From: Ruegeria sp. PrR005
GTDB lineage: Bacteria; Pseudomonadota; Alphaproteobacteria; Rhodobacterales; Rhodobacteraceae
Direction of reading: 5' to 3'
NCBI RefSeq assembly: GCF_010500245.1
Contig: NZ_JAAGOX010000055.1
Location: 62,001-126,000 of the forward strand
DNA: 64,000 nucleotides
In this document: in pieces, positions 35,861 to 44,050 of the stretch
Position numbering within the stretch: position 1 is the stretch's first letter
How the letters are laid out: the number at the start of each line of letters is the position of its first letter
Translations under genes and position numbers: made by a program
The notes under the pieces: generated by a model
What the model was told of the DNA's origin: nothing
The model's input: only the letters and a program-made list of their open reading frames with translations
Database searches by the model: none

Positions 35861-36823
35861 TTACTGGCCGAGCATCCATGTTCCCTGCGGCCAAAGCGCA
35901 TGAAACGCAAAGGCGAACATTACGTCATGGGGCAGATCCCGGCCTTGGGCGTCCTGTACCCGGACCGACCCGATCTCGCGCCCCTTGTCGATCTCTGCGG
36001 TGTCCAGCGCCGACGCCAATCCCTGTTCCCAGTTTAGCGTGACCTCTGCCTCGGTCAGACGCCCGGCCCTTGCCAACCTGTCCAGCGGCCAGGCCCGGTC
36101 CCCCACCCGCACGACCCGCGCCAGCGGCGCGATACCGTGAGGCGGCGGTTCGCCTGAATACAGGAACGGACGGCTGGCCGTGTCATACCCTCGGTAGGGA
36201 TTGCGCCCGTAAGGCCGGGCGTGGTCCGGTTCGGCCATGACGAGGCCATCGGGATTGCGTCTGTGGAAGGTGTCCAGGCTCTCCATCCAGCCCGGCAGAG
36301 CATCCAGCCGCGTGCCGGTCAGCGCGCCGACGATGGCCCGGCCTTCGGCCTGTTGCCACCAGCTTTCGGTTTCGCGGTCATACATCACCATATCCGAATT
36401 GCGCAGCTTGCCGGTGACGCCAAAGGTGAGGATGCCCTGCGCGGTGCGCCGATCAAAGATCAGGGCCGAGTTGCACAGCGGACAGAAGGTGACCGCATAG
36501 GCAAGGTCGCCGATCTGATCGTTCACGATCTCGTGCCAGATCAGGTAACGGATCGGATAGGCGCGCGGCACCTCCCCTCCGACTTCGAGCGTGATCACCG
36601 GCTCACGCCCGCTGATGTCGGAAACGGCCGTCACCGGAAGGAAATCCGGATTGGACAGCGCCGGGATCCCATCCTTGGGCGGCCCGCCGGACAGGATCTC
36701 GCCCCAGTTCTCGACAGAGGAACGGGAGAAATCCGTTCGCGGCCATTCGTGGCGCCAGAATTCGGGATCGGCCGAGGCCGGTACGGTCAGCAGCCAGGCA
36801 AACAGAAAAACGATCAAGCGCAT
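35861..36823 (-). CDS. DUF3179 protein, exported
   Basis: 320 residues with a Sec signal peptide (about 1-18, MRLIVFLFAWLLTVPASA). DUF3179 features: DGIPALSNPDFLPVTAVSDISGREPVITLEVGGEVPRAYPIRYLIWHEIVND, the Cys pair in FCPLCNSALIFDRR, and LRNSDMVMYDRETESWWQQ. The family is widespread and uncharacterised; the Cys pair suggests metal or redox chemistry. GGAGG precedes the ATG. Confidence 0.88.
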   Translation of the reverse strand: MRLIVFLFAWLLTVPASADPEFWRHEWPRTDFSRSSVENWGEILSGGPPKDGIPALSNPDFLPVTAVSDISGREPVITLEVGGEVPRAYPIRYLIWHEIVNDQIGDLAYAVTFCPLCNSALIFDRRTAQGILTFGVTGKLRNSDMVMYDRETESWWQQAEGRAIVGALTGTRLDALPGWMESLDTFHRRNPDGLVMAEPDHARPYGRNPYRGYDTASRPFLYSGEPPPHGIAPLARVVRVGDRAWPLDRLARAGRLTEAEVTLNWEQGLASALDTAEIDKGREIGSVRVQDAQGRDLPHDVMFAFAFHALWPQGTWMLGQ

Positions 36824-36909
36824 CGGAGCCTCCGGCAGGACAGGACAAGACCATGATCCTCGTCCGGTACCGCTGGCGCCAGTGTCGACACGCGATCGTG
36901 AAGTCGGTG

Positions 36910-36934
36910 CCCGGCGCCGGAAACCGGCGCCGGG
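36910..36934. repeat. GC-rich inverted repeat after the exported cyclophilin gene
   Basis: CCCGGCGCCGG (36910-36920) and CCGGCGCCGGG (36924-36934), loop AAA. It lies seven bases past the stop of the minus-strand gene. No T run follows in that direction, so it may stabilise the mRNA end or be a rho-dependent stop rather than a classical terminator. Confidence 0.5.
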
Positions 36935-36941
36935 TAGATTT

Positions 36942-37487
36942 TCACTTTGTCACCGAGACCGTTTTCATCAGGTCCGGCTGGCCGATGACCGACCCGTTCT
37001 GGCCGGTGCCGCGCTTGATCGCGTCGACCACATCCATGCCACCCGTGACTTTGCCGACAACGGTGTACTGACCATCCAGAAACGAACCGGGGGCGAACAT
37101 GATGAAGAACTGCGAATTGGCGCTGTTGGGGTCCTGCGCCCGCGCCATTCCCACGACACCCCGTTCGTAAGTGATGTTCGAAAACTCGGCCGGCAGATCG
37201 GGGCGGTCCGAGCCGCCGCGCCCGGCGAGCCGCATGTCGCCACCGAGACGTCCGTACTGGACATCGCCGGTCTGGGCCATGAACCCGTCGATCACCCGGT
37301 GAAACACGACGCCGTCGTATTTGCCCTCGGCGGCAAGCGCTGTGATCTGCTCCACATGCTTGGGGGCGACATCTTCGAACAGGTCGATGGTGACCGTGCC
37401 GTTCGCCTCACCCTCGACCTCGATCTTGAGACCGGTGGCTGCGGCCGGGACGGCCATCAGCGCCAGAAGGGCGGCGAGCTTATACAT
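36942..37487 (-). CDS. exported peptidyl-prolyl cis-trans isomerase (cyclophilin)
   Basis: 181-residue cyclophilin-type isomerase with a short signal peptide (MYKLAALLALMAVPAAATG), so the likely location is the periplasm. Active-site stretches are FHRVIDGFMAQTGDV and NSANSQFFIMFAPGSFLDGQYTVVGKV. Its start overlaps the end of the cytosolic cyclophilin gene upstream by eight bases; the two are tandem duplicates that differ by the signal peptide. Confidence 0.93.
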   Translation of the reverse strand: MYKLAALLALMAVPAAATGLKIEVEGEANGTVTIDLFEDVAPKHVEQITALAAEGKYDGVVFHRVIDGFMAQTGDVQYGRLGGDMRLAGRGGSDRPDLPAEFSNITYERGVVGMARAQDPNSANSQFFIMFAPGSFLDGQYTVVGKVTGGMDVVDAIKRGTGQNGSVIGQPDLMKTVSVTK

Positions 37488-37986
37488 CTGCGGCCACCTT
37501 GACGCTGATCATGCGATCCGGGTTAGCAGGCGGTTCGCCCTTGGTGATGGCATCGACATGCTCCATGCCCGAGATCACCCGGCCATAGACGGTGTACTGG
37601 CCGTTCAGGAAATGGTTGTCCTTGAAGTTGATGAAGAACTGGCTGTTGGCTGAGTTCGGGTTGGCCGAACGCGCGGCCCCCAGCGTGCCCCGGTCATGCG
37701 GCAGTTTGGAAAACTCGGCCGGCAGGTTCGGCAGCGAAGATCCGCCGGTCCCCGCCATGCGGATGTTGAACCCGTCTTCCATATCGCCATTGGCCACATC
37801 GCCGGTCTGGGCCATGAAGCCGTCGATCACCCGGTGAAAGCAGACATTGTCATACTCGCCAGCGCGGGCCAGTTCCTTCATCCGTTCGGAATGCTTGGGC
37901 GCCACGTCGGGCAGCAGCTCGATCACCACATTGCCGTCCTTCAGCTCGATGATGATGGTGTTTTCGGGATCCTTGATTTCGGCCAT
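37480..37986 (-). CDS. cytosolic peptidyl-prolyl cis-trans isomerase (cyclophilin)
   Basis: 168 residues with no signal peptide (MAEIKDPENTIIIELKDGNVVIELLPDVAPKH). The cyclophilin core FHRVIDGFMAQTGDVANGDMEDG and NSQFFINFKDNHFLNGQYTVYGRVISGME is complete. First gene of a two-gene unit with the exported paralogue; divergent from pgk. GGAGG is just ahead of the start. Confidence 0.94.
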   Translation of the reverse strand: MAEIKDPENTIIIELKDGNVVIELLPDVAPKHSERMKELARAGEYDNVCFHRVIDGFMAQTGDVANGDMEDGFNIRMAGTGGSSLPNLPAEFSKLPHDRGTLGAARSANPNSANSQFFINFKDNHFLNGQYTVYGRVISGMEHVDAITKGEPPANPDRMISVKVAADV

Positions 37987-38053
37987 CGGGCCCTCCTGTC
38001 ACGTTGATTGCCGGGAACCTAACCATCACGCGCGCAATCGACAAGGCGCGCCA

Positions 38054-38081
38054 TTGACGGGCGCGCGCATTCGGGTAGAGA
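38054..38081 (+). promoter_or_regulatory. candidate sigma-70-type promoter of pgk
   Basis: TTGACG (38054-38059) and TAGAGA (38076-38081) with a 16-base spacer, 35 bases before the pgk start. A pattern match only. Confidence 0.35.
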
Positions 38082-38116
38082 AACGCCCTAGCATTTGATC
38101 AGGGAGATTGCGGGAT

Positions 38117-39313
38117 ATGGGCTGGAAGACACTCGACGACATGGACCTGAACGGCAAGCGCGTGCTGGTGCGGGTCGATATCAACGTGCCGATCGTGGAC
38201 GGCGTGGTGACCGACTCGACCCGGATCCGACGTTTGATGCCCACCGTGCGCGACATCATCGCCGCAGGCGGCCGCCCCATCCTGCTGGCGCATTTCGGCC
38301 GCCCGGGCGGCGAGCGGCGCAAGAACCTGTCGCTGAACCAGCTGGTCCCGACGCTGGAACGCGCCTTTGGCACCAAGGTGCTGTTCGCCGACGATTGCGT
38401 CGGCCCCGCCGCCGAGGAAGCCGCCGAAGCGCTCCACCCGGGCGAGGTTCTGCTGCTGGAAAACACCCGGTTTCATGCCGAAGAAACCAAGAACGACCCG
38501 GCGCTGGCCGCTGGCATGGCACGGCTGGGCGACGTGTACTGCAACGACGCGTTTTCTGCCGCGCACCGTGCCCACAGCTCGACCGAGGCGATCGCACGCC
38601 TTTTGCCCTCCTGCGCCGGGCGGCTGATGCAGGCCGAGCTGGAAGCGCTGGAAAAGGCCCTGGGCAAGCCCCAGCGCCCGGTCACGGCGGTTGTCGGCGG
38701 CGCCAAGGTGTCCACCAAGCTGGAACTCTTGGGCAACCTGATCGAGAAGGTCGATTACCTGGTGATCGGCGGCGGCATGGCGAACACCTTTCTGGTGGCC
38801 AAGGGCCATTCGGTGGGCAAGTCGCTGGCCGAGCGGATCATGAAGGACACCGCAGTCGAGATCATGGACAAGGCCGAGGCGGCGGGCTGTACAATTGTTC
38901 TGCCGAGTGATGTGGTGGTGGCGAAGAAATTCGAAAGCCACTCCCCGCACGAAGTGCTGCCGGCGGACCGCTGCCCTGAAGACGGGGTGATCCTGGACGC
39001 GGGCCCCGAGAGCCTGACCGCCATCAAGGCGATTTTCGAGAAGAGCCGCACGGTGATCTGGAACGGTCCTCTCGGCGCGTTTGAACTGGAGCCGTTTGAC
39101 GCGGCGACAAACGCCGCCGCGCTGAAGGCCGCCGCCCTGACACGGGCGGGCAAACTGGTGTCCGTTGCCGGCGGTGGCGATACGGTTGCCGCGCTCAACG
39201 CCAGTGGCGCGGCGGGGGACTTTACCTATATCTCCACCGCCGGCGGTGCCTTCCTGGAGTGGATGGAAGGCAAGACGCTGCCAGGCGTTGCCGCCTTGTT
39301 GCAAAACGGCTGA
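38117..39313 (+). CDS. pgk: phosphoglycerate kinase
   Basis: Transfers phosphate between 1,3-bisphosphoglycerate and ADP in glycolysis/gluconeogenesis. 398 residues, normal length. Conserved [55 protein letters not shown]-type [30 protein letters not shown] and [10 protein letters not shown] are all present. ATG at 38117 ([16 protein letters not shown]) is the family start; an upstream TTG was rejected. It lies far from gap and tkt (2-4 kb) in this window. Confidence 0.98.
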   Translation: MGWKTLDDMDLNGKRVLVRVDINVPIVDGVVTDSTRIRRLMPTVRDIIAAGGRPILLAHFGRPGGERRKNLSLNQLVPTLERAFGTKVLFADDCVGPAAEEAAEALHPGEVLLLENTRFHAEETKNDPALAAGMARLGDVYCNDAFSAAHRAHSSTEAIARLLPSCAGRLMQAELEALEKALGKPQRPVTAVVGGAKVSTKLELLGNLIEKVDYLVIGGGMANTFLVAKGHSVGKSLAERIMKDTAVEIMDKAEAAGCTIVLPSDVVVAKKFESHSPHEVLPADRCPEDGVILDAGPESLTAIKAIFEKSRTVIWNGPLGAFELEPFDAATNAAALKAAALTRAGKLVSVAGGGDTVAALNASGAAGDFTYISTAGGAFLEWMEGKTLPGVAALLQNG

Positions 39314-39324
39314 CCGGTGTGCGG

Positions 39325-39489
39325 CTAGCCCGCGCGCACCCTTGACCGGTGAACCCCGGTCGCACCGGGCCGGATCCCGCCGCCATCCGGCCCGTCGTCA
39401 TCCTCGGACAGCAGCGCAGTGCGCATGTCGCGCAGGTCCGGGCTGTGCAACCAGCGCAGGCCGGTCGTCATGAAGATCATTCGAAACAT
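39325..39489 (-). CDS. 54-residue ORF coupled to the YdcH-like gene
   Basis: A short frame starting MFRMIFMTTGLRWLHSPDLR whose ATG overlaps the TGA of the YdcH-like gene (ATGA) and has GGGAGG just upstream, both hints of real translation by coupling. The sequence has no membrane span or known motif, and the C-terminal half is Asp/Gly-rich. No family recognised. It could also be a chance frame in GC-rich DNA. Confidence 0.4.
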   Translation of the reverse strand: MFRMIFMTTGLRWLHSPDLRDMRTALLSEDDDGPDGGGIRPGATGVHRSRVRAG

Positions 39490-39749
39490 CACGCCCTCCC
39501 CAACTGGCCGTCGGGCCGAATGCCGTCCCTGTGGCTCAAGGCGTCCAGCGTGCGCAGAAGCCCTTCGTGGCGGGCCAGTTCGTCCTTCAGCGTCAGTTTC
39601 CGCCGCTTGAGCATGCGCAGCGTCTGCGCGCAGGGGGCCGGGCGCTTGAGTTCTTGCAGGATGCGCTGTTTCAGCTCGGCCCTGCGCTCTCTGAGCACAG
39701 CCATCCGCAGTTTCAGCGAAAAGGCGCGAACTCTGCTTTTTGCGGTCAT
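39489..39749 (-). CDS. YdcH-like (DUF465) small helical protein
   Basis: 86 residues with a helical hairpin: FSLKLRMAVLRERRAELKQRILQELKR, a short turn, then LRMLKRRKLTLKDELARHEGLL. The LK(R/K)RKLxLKDE(L/I) motif is the hallmark of the YdcH/DUF465 family, whose role is unknown. ATG at 39749 with GGAGAC upstream was preferred to a TTG one codon earlier. Confidence 0.75.
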   Translation of the reverse strand: MTAKSRVRAFSLKLRMAVLRERRAELKQRILQELKRPAPCAQTLRMLKRRKLTLKDELARHEGLLRTLDALSHRDGIRPDGQLGRA

Positions 39750-39882
39750 CAATGGTCTCCTCCGGTTGTTGGGTTTGCCGTACCGTAGTGCGGCCTGGTC
39801 CCAAGATGGGGGCGGCCCATCTGGAAAGAAGCCAATGCTGCTATAGATAAAGATAGGTTTTTCCTATTTAAGCGAGTTCCGC

Positions 39883-40815
39883 ATGCCGCCCGACATCACC
39901 CTGCGCCAACTCAGCTATTTCTCGACCCTGGTGGCCGCCGGGCAATACCGCCGCGCCGCGCGCAGCCTGGGCATCAGCCAGCCTTCGCTCAGCCTGCAAA
40001 TCGCGGCGCTGGAAAAGGCGGTGGGCGCGCGGTTGCTGGAACGGCGCCGCAGCGGCCTGATCCTGACGCCCGAGGGTCGCGACGTATCCGAAATGGTGGC
40101 GCGCATCCTGCGCGAGGTCGAGGCGCTGACCCTCTATGCCAGCCCAATGCGAGACAACATGACCGGCACGCTGCGGCTCGGTTCGACCCCGACCATCGGC
40201 CCTTATCTGTTGCCAAGGGTGCTGCGCCGGCTGCATGGCCAGTACCCCAATCTGAAACTGGCGATCCGCGATGGTGCGCCGCGCGAGATGGTCGAGGACC
40301 TTGCCGCGGGTCGCTATGACCTGATCCTGACCCAGCTGCCGGTTGGCCGCGACGATATCCGGGTCGAGCCGTTGTTCCGCGAACCGCTGGAATTGGCGGT
40401 GGATCCGGCGCACCGGCTGGCGTCAGCGACCCAGATCCGGCAGGCCGATCTGGCCGGGGAAACCATGCTGAGCCTCAGCTCCGGCTATGCCTTGCACGGA
40501 CAGGTTCAGGGCCTGTGCGAACGTGCCGGGGCTCGGCTGAGTACCGAGTTCGAAGGCACCAGCCTGGACGCCCTGCGCCAGATGGTGTCGCTGGGCATGG
40601 GGATCACCCTGCTTCCGGCGCTCTATGTCGCCTCCGAAGTGCGCGCGACCGGGGCCGATGTCGTTACCCGGCCGTTGCGTCCGGCGATGCACAGGATCGT
40701 TGGGCTGGCCTGGCGGGCGGCCAGCGGCACCCCGCCCGCGATCGAGAGGTTCACCCGATTGACCCGGGAGGTGATCCGCGACGAGATGAGCGGTATCCTG
40801 CACCCTTCTGCCTGA
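39883..40815 (+). CDS. OxyR-like LysR regulator lacking the peroxidatic cysteine
   Basis: 310 residues with a LysR helix-turn-helix (about 6-65: TLRQLSYFSTLVAAGQYRRAARSLGISQPSLSLQI) and an OxyR-type regulatory domain (about 92-300; TEFEGTSLDALRQMVSLGMGITLLPALYV). In E. coli OxyR, Cys199 (GHCLRDQ) and Cys208 (GFC) form the peroxide-sensing disulfide. Here the equivalent segment is GYALHGQVQGLC: Ala203 replaces Cys199 and Cys212 keeps the Cys208 position. The protein therefore cannot sense peroxide by the known disulfide. No katG or ahpC is adjacent. Its ribosome binding site is weak. Confidence 0.9.
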   Translation: MPPDITLRQLSYFSTLVAAGQYRRAARSLGISQPSLSLQIAALEKAVGARLLERRRSGLILTPEGRDVSEMVARILREVEALTLYASPMRDNMTGTLRLGSTPTIGPYLLPRVLRRLHGQYPNLKLAIRDGAPREMVEDLAAGRYDLILTQLPVGRDDIRVEPLFREPLELAVDPAHRLASATQIRQADLAGETMLSLSSGYALHGQVQGLCERAGARLSTEFEGTSLDALRQMVSLGMGITLLPALYVASEVRATGADVVTRPLRPAMHRIVGLAWRAASGTPPAIERFTRLTREVIRDEMSGILHPSA

Positions 40816-40938
40816 AGCAAAGGCAATCCGGAAAAAGCGCAGAAAGGGGGATTCACAAGGCGATTCGCCTGTGTCATACTTGCAGAACGCACCCGGCAGA
40901 GGCGCGAACAGAGGCAAACAAGACGGCAGGTTCCCAGC

Positions 40939-41238
40939 GTGTCCCGTACGACAAGACCCAGCTTCGGCACCTTGCTGTTCTTCGCGGTTTCCTTCGCCTT
41001 GAGCACCTATTTCACCTTTGCCGCCGTACAGGGCGATTTCGGGTTGTTCCGCCGGGTGGAAATCGCGGCGGAACGGGACATGCTGTCGCGCAAGCTGACG
41101 GAGCTTCAAGGTCAGATTGACCAGATGGAGAACCTCACTCAGCGCCTCTCCGACGATTTCCTCGATCTTGATCTGCTGGACGAACAGGCCCGCTCGGTCT
41201 TGGGACTGCTGCGCTCGGACGAAATCGTCATACGCTGA
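40939..41238 (+). CDS. FtsB/DivIC-family septum formation initiator
   Basis: A 99-residue bitopic membrane protein. One span (about 9-29, GTLLFFAVSFALSTYFTFAAV) is followed by a coiled coil (about 40-80, AAERDMLSRKLTELQGQIDQMENLTQRLSDD) and the family C-terminus LDLDLLDEQARSVLGLLRSDEIVI. It probably acts in the divisome with FtsL- and FtsQ-like partners. The start is GTG. In alphaproteobacteria this gene commonly precedes pdhA, as here. Confidence 0.9.
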   Translation: MSRTTRPSFGTLLFFAVSFALSTYFTFAAVQGDFGLFRRVEIAAERDMLSRKLTELQGQIDQMENLTQRLSDDFLDLDLLDEQARSVLGLLRSDEIVIR

Positions 41239-41248
41239 GGCCGGGCGC

Positions 41249-41294
41249 AGGATTTCACGGAAATCCTGTAGCAAAATCTTCGTTGAAGATTTTG
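41249..41294. repeat. two adjacent hairpin-forming palindromes between divIC and pdhA
   Basis: AGGATTTC-ACG-GAAATCCT (41249-41267) and CAAAATCTTC-GTT-GAAGATTTTG (41272-41294) lie four bases apart. The pair resembles extragenic tandem-hairpin elements I recall from other Rhodobacteraceae. It begins 11 bases after the divIC-like stop and may end that transcript or protect its 3' end. Confidence 0.65.
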
Positions 41295-41362
41295 AGTGCG
41301 CGGTGGCAGATTTCCCCCGCGTCATATTATCTCTCGCCATGAGCACTCAAATGCTTTATTCA

Positions 41363-41382
41363 ATAGTTTAATGCTAAACTAT
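41363..41382 (+). promoter_or_regulatory. candidate operator upstream of pdhA, shared with lpd
   Basis: ATAGTTTA-ATGC-TAAACTAT (41363-41382), a perfect AT-rich palindrome ending 23 bases before the pdhA start. It differs by one base over 19 positions from the site before lpd at 25284-25303. Its closeness to the start suggests control by repression, but the regulator is not in evidence. Confidence 0.7.
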
Positions 41383-41405
41383 CTTGCCGCAAGGGGGAGA
41401 CCGCA

Positions 41406-42398
41406 GTGACGACCGCCAAAAAGACGCCAAGAAAATCAAATATTTCGGCTGACGAGCTGAAACACTATTATCGCGAAATGCTACTGATCCGCCGATTCGA
41501 GGAAAAGGCCGGCCAATTGTACGGCATGGGGCTGATCGGCGGTTTCTGCCACCTCTACATCGGCCAGGAGGCTGTTGTCGTCGGGCTCGAAGCTGCCACC
41601 GAAGAGGGCGACAAGCGTATCACGTCCTACCGCGATCACGGCCACATGCTCGCCTGCGGCATGGATCCGGGCGGCGTGATGGCCGAACTGACCGGCCGCA
41701 TCGGCGGGCTCAGCAAGGGCAAGGGCGGCTCGATGCACATGTTCTCGAAAGAGAAACATTTCTATGGCGGCCACGGCATCGTCGGCGCGCAGGTGCCGCT
41801 GGGCGCGGGCCTGGCCTTTGCCGACAAGTATCTGGACAACGGCCGCGTCACCTTCGCCTATTTCGGCGACGGCGCCGCCAATCAGGGCCAGGTCTATGAG
41901 ACCTTCAACATGGCGGCCCTGTGGAAGCTGCCGGTGATCTTCGTCATCGAAAACAACCAGTATGCCATGGGCACTGCCCAGAAACGCTCGACCTCCTCGC
42001 CCGATATCTATACGCGCGGCGAGGCCTTCGGCATCCCCGGCGAAACCGTCGATGGCATGAACGTGCTGTCGGTGAAAGAGGCCGGGGAAAAGGCCGTGGC
42101 TCACTGCCGCGCTGGCAAGGGCCCCTATATCCTCGAGGTCAAGACCTATCGCTATCGCGGCCACTCGATGTCGGACCCGGCCAAGTACCGGACCCGCGAA
42201 GAGGTGCAGAAAGTGCGCGAACAGAGCGACCCGATCGAGATGGTGCGCGAGATGCTGCTCAGCGGCAAACACGCCACCGAGGATGACCTGAAGGCGATCG
42301 ACAAGGAGATCAAGGAGATCGTCAACCAGGCCGCCGAATTCTCGAAAGAAAGCCCCGAGCCGTCCGTGGACGAGCTCTGGACCGATATCTACGCCTGA
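41406..42398 (+). CDS. pdhA: pyruvate dehydrogenase E1 alpha subunit
   Basis: With PdhB it forms the TPP-dependent E1 that decarboxylates pyruvate and acetylates the lipoyl group of E2. 330 residues; TPP-binding motif [31 protein letters not shown], phosphorylation-loop-like [21 protein letters not shown] and [26 protein letters not shown] match the alphaproteobacterial heterotetrameric type. The start is GTG with GGGGGAGA upstream. First gene of pdhABC, 14 bases before pdhB. Confidence 0.97.
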   Translation: MTTAKKTPRKSNISADELKHYYREMLLIRRFEEKAGQLYGMGLIGGFCHLYIGQEAVVVGLEAATEEGDKRITSYRDHGHMLACGMDPGGVMAELTGRIGGLSKGKGGSMHMFSKEKHFYGGHGIVGAQVPLGAGLAFADKYLDNGRVTFAYFGDGAANQGQVYETFNMAALWKLPVIFVIENNQYAMGTAQKRSTSSPDIYTRGEAFGIPGETVDGMNVLSVKEAGEKAVAHCRAGKGPYILEVKTYRYRGHSMSDPAKYRTREEVQKVREQSDPIEMVREMLLSGKHATEDDLKAIDKEIKEIVNQAAEFSKESPEPSVDELWTDIYA

Positions 42399-42412
42399 GA
42401 GGACATCACGAC

Positions 42413-42655
42413 ATGGCAACCGAAATTCTGATGCCCGCCCTGTCTCCGACCATGGAGGAAGGCACCCTGGCCAAATGGCTGGTCAAGGAAGGCGACACCG
42501 TATCCTCGGGCGATATCCTGGCCGAGATTGAAACCGACAAGGCGACCATGGAGTTCGAGGCGGTCGACGAAGGGATCGTCGGCAAGATCCTGATCGCCGA
42601 AGGCACCGAAGGCGTCAAGGTCAACACCCCGATCGCCATCCTGGTGGAAGAGGGC
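42413..42655 (+). repeat. lipoyl-domain direct repeat, copy in pdhB
   Basis: The first ~81 codons of pdhB match the first ~81 of pdhC (43808-44050) at all but about six residues, including a shared 34-base identical run near 42472-42505. The copies are 1395 bases apart in direct orientation. Confidence 0.85.
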
Positions 42656-43795
42656 GAAAGCGTCGAGGCGGTGCCAGCAGCCGCACCCGCGGCTGCCGCG
42701 GGCAACGAGGCGGCCTCCGCAGGAGGCTCCGAGGCGCCCGCAACCCCTGCCCCGGCTGCGGTCCCCGCTGCGCCACAGGTGGACCTCTCGCCCGACTGGC
42801 CTGCGGATGCGCCGATGAAAACCCAGACCGTGCGCGAGGCGCTGCGCGATGCGATGGCAGAAGAGATGCGCGCCGACGAGGCCGTCTATCTGATGGGCGA
42901 GGAAGTCGCTGAATACCAGGGCGCCTACAAGATCTCCCAGGGCATGCTGGATGAGTTCGGCTCAAAGCGCGTGATCGACACGCCGATCACCGAGCACGGG
43001 TTTGCCGGGATCGCGGTTGGCTCCGCCTTTGGCGGGCTCAAGCCCATCGTCGAATTCATGACCTTCAACTTCGCCATGCAGGCGATCGACCAGATCATCA
43101 ACTCGGCGGCCAAGACGCTTTACATGTCTGGCGGACAGATGGGCTGTCCCATCGTGTTCCGTGGCCCCAACGGCGCCGCGGCCCGCGTGGGTGCCCAGCA
43201 CAGCCAGGACTATGCCGCCTGGTACATGCAGATCCCCGGCCTGAAAGTGGCGATGCCCTATTCGGCCGCCGATTACAAAGGCCTGATGAAGACCGCGATC
43301 CGCGATCCCAACCCGGTGATCTTCCTGGAAAACGAGATCCTTTACGGCCGCAGCTTCGAGGTGCCTCAGGTCGATGACCTTGTCGTACCTTTCGGCAAGG
43401 CCCGGATCTGGCGCGAGGGCACCGATGTGACCATCGTCAGCTTCGGCATTGGCATGCAATATGCGCTCGAAGCCGCCGAGCGGCTGGCCGCTGACGGTAT
43501 CAGCGCCGAGGTTATCGACCTGCGCACGCTGCGCCCGATGGACCTGCCGACCGTGATCGCCTCGGTGATGAAGACCAATCGTCTGGTCACCGTCGAGGAA
43601 GGCTGGCCGCAGGGCTCCGTCGGCAGTTACATCGCCTCCGAGGTGATGCAACAGGCCTTCGACTATCTCGACGCGCCGATCATCACCTGCACGGGTAAGG
43701 ACGTACCGATGCCCTATGCCGCGAACCTGGAAAAACTGGCGCTGGTCACCACCGATGAAGTGGTCGCAGCCGTCAAACAAGTGACCTATCGGTAA
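42413..43795 (+). CDS. pdhB: pyruvate dehydrogenase E1 beta subunit with N-terminal lipoyl domain
   Basis: 460 residues, longer than ordinary E1 beta (~330) because of an added lipoyl domain (about 1-80, lipoylated Lys in [13 protein letters not shown]) and an Ala/Pro-rich linker (about 81-130). The catalytic part follows ([78 protein letters not shown]). This fusion is known in alphaproteobacteria. The lipoyl domain is nearly identical to that of PdhC, also at DNA level. Confidence 0.97.
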   Translation: MATEILMPALSPTMEEGTLAKWLVKEGDTVSSGDILAEIETDKATMEFEAVDEGIVGKILIAEGTEGVKVNTPIAILVEEGESVEAVPAAAPAAAAGNEAASAGGSEAPATPAPAAVPAAPQVDLSPDWPADAPMKTQTVREALRDAMAEEMRADEAVYLMGEEVAEYQGAYKISQGMLDEFGSKRVIDTPITEHGFAGIAVGSAFGGLKPIVEFMTFNFAMQAIDQIINSAAKTLYMSGGQMGCPIVFRGPNGAAARVGAQHSQDYAAWYMQIPGLKVAMPYSAADYKGLMKTAIRDPNPVIFLENEILYGRSFEVPQVDDLVVPFGKARIWREGTDVTIVSFGIGMQYALEAAERLAADGISAEVIDLRTLRPMDLPTVIASVMKTNRLVTVEEGWPQGSVGSYIASEVMQQAFDYLDAPIITCTGKDVPMPYAANLEKLALVTTDEVVAAVKQVTYR

Positions 43796-43807
43796 GGAGC
43801 GACAGAG

Positions 43808-44050
43808 ATGCCCACCGAAATTCTGATGCCCGCCCTCTCTCCCACCATGGAGGAAGGCACGCTCGCCAAATGGCTGGTCAAGGAAGGCGACACCGTATCT
43901 TCCGGTGATCTTCTGGCCGAGATCGAGACCGATAAGGCGACGATGGAGTTCGAAGCCGTCGACGAAGGCATCGTCGGCAAGATCCTGGTGCCCGAGGGCA
44001 CCGAAGGGGTCAAGGTGAACACCCCCATCGCGGTCCTGCTGGAAGAGGGC
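43808..44050 (+). repeat. lipoyl-domain direct repeat, copy in pdhC
   Basis: Second copy of the near-identical lipoyl-domain coding sequence (see 42413-42655). Confidence 0.85.

Noticed and set aside
36942-37986. Overlapping cyclophilin genes as a frameshifted single gene
   Set aside because: Each has its own start, ribosome binding site and complete domain; one has a signal peptide. They are two genes.
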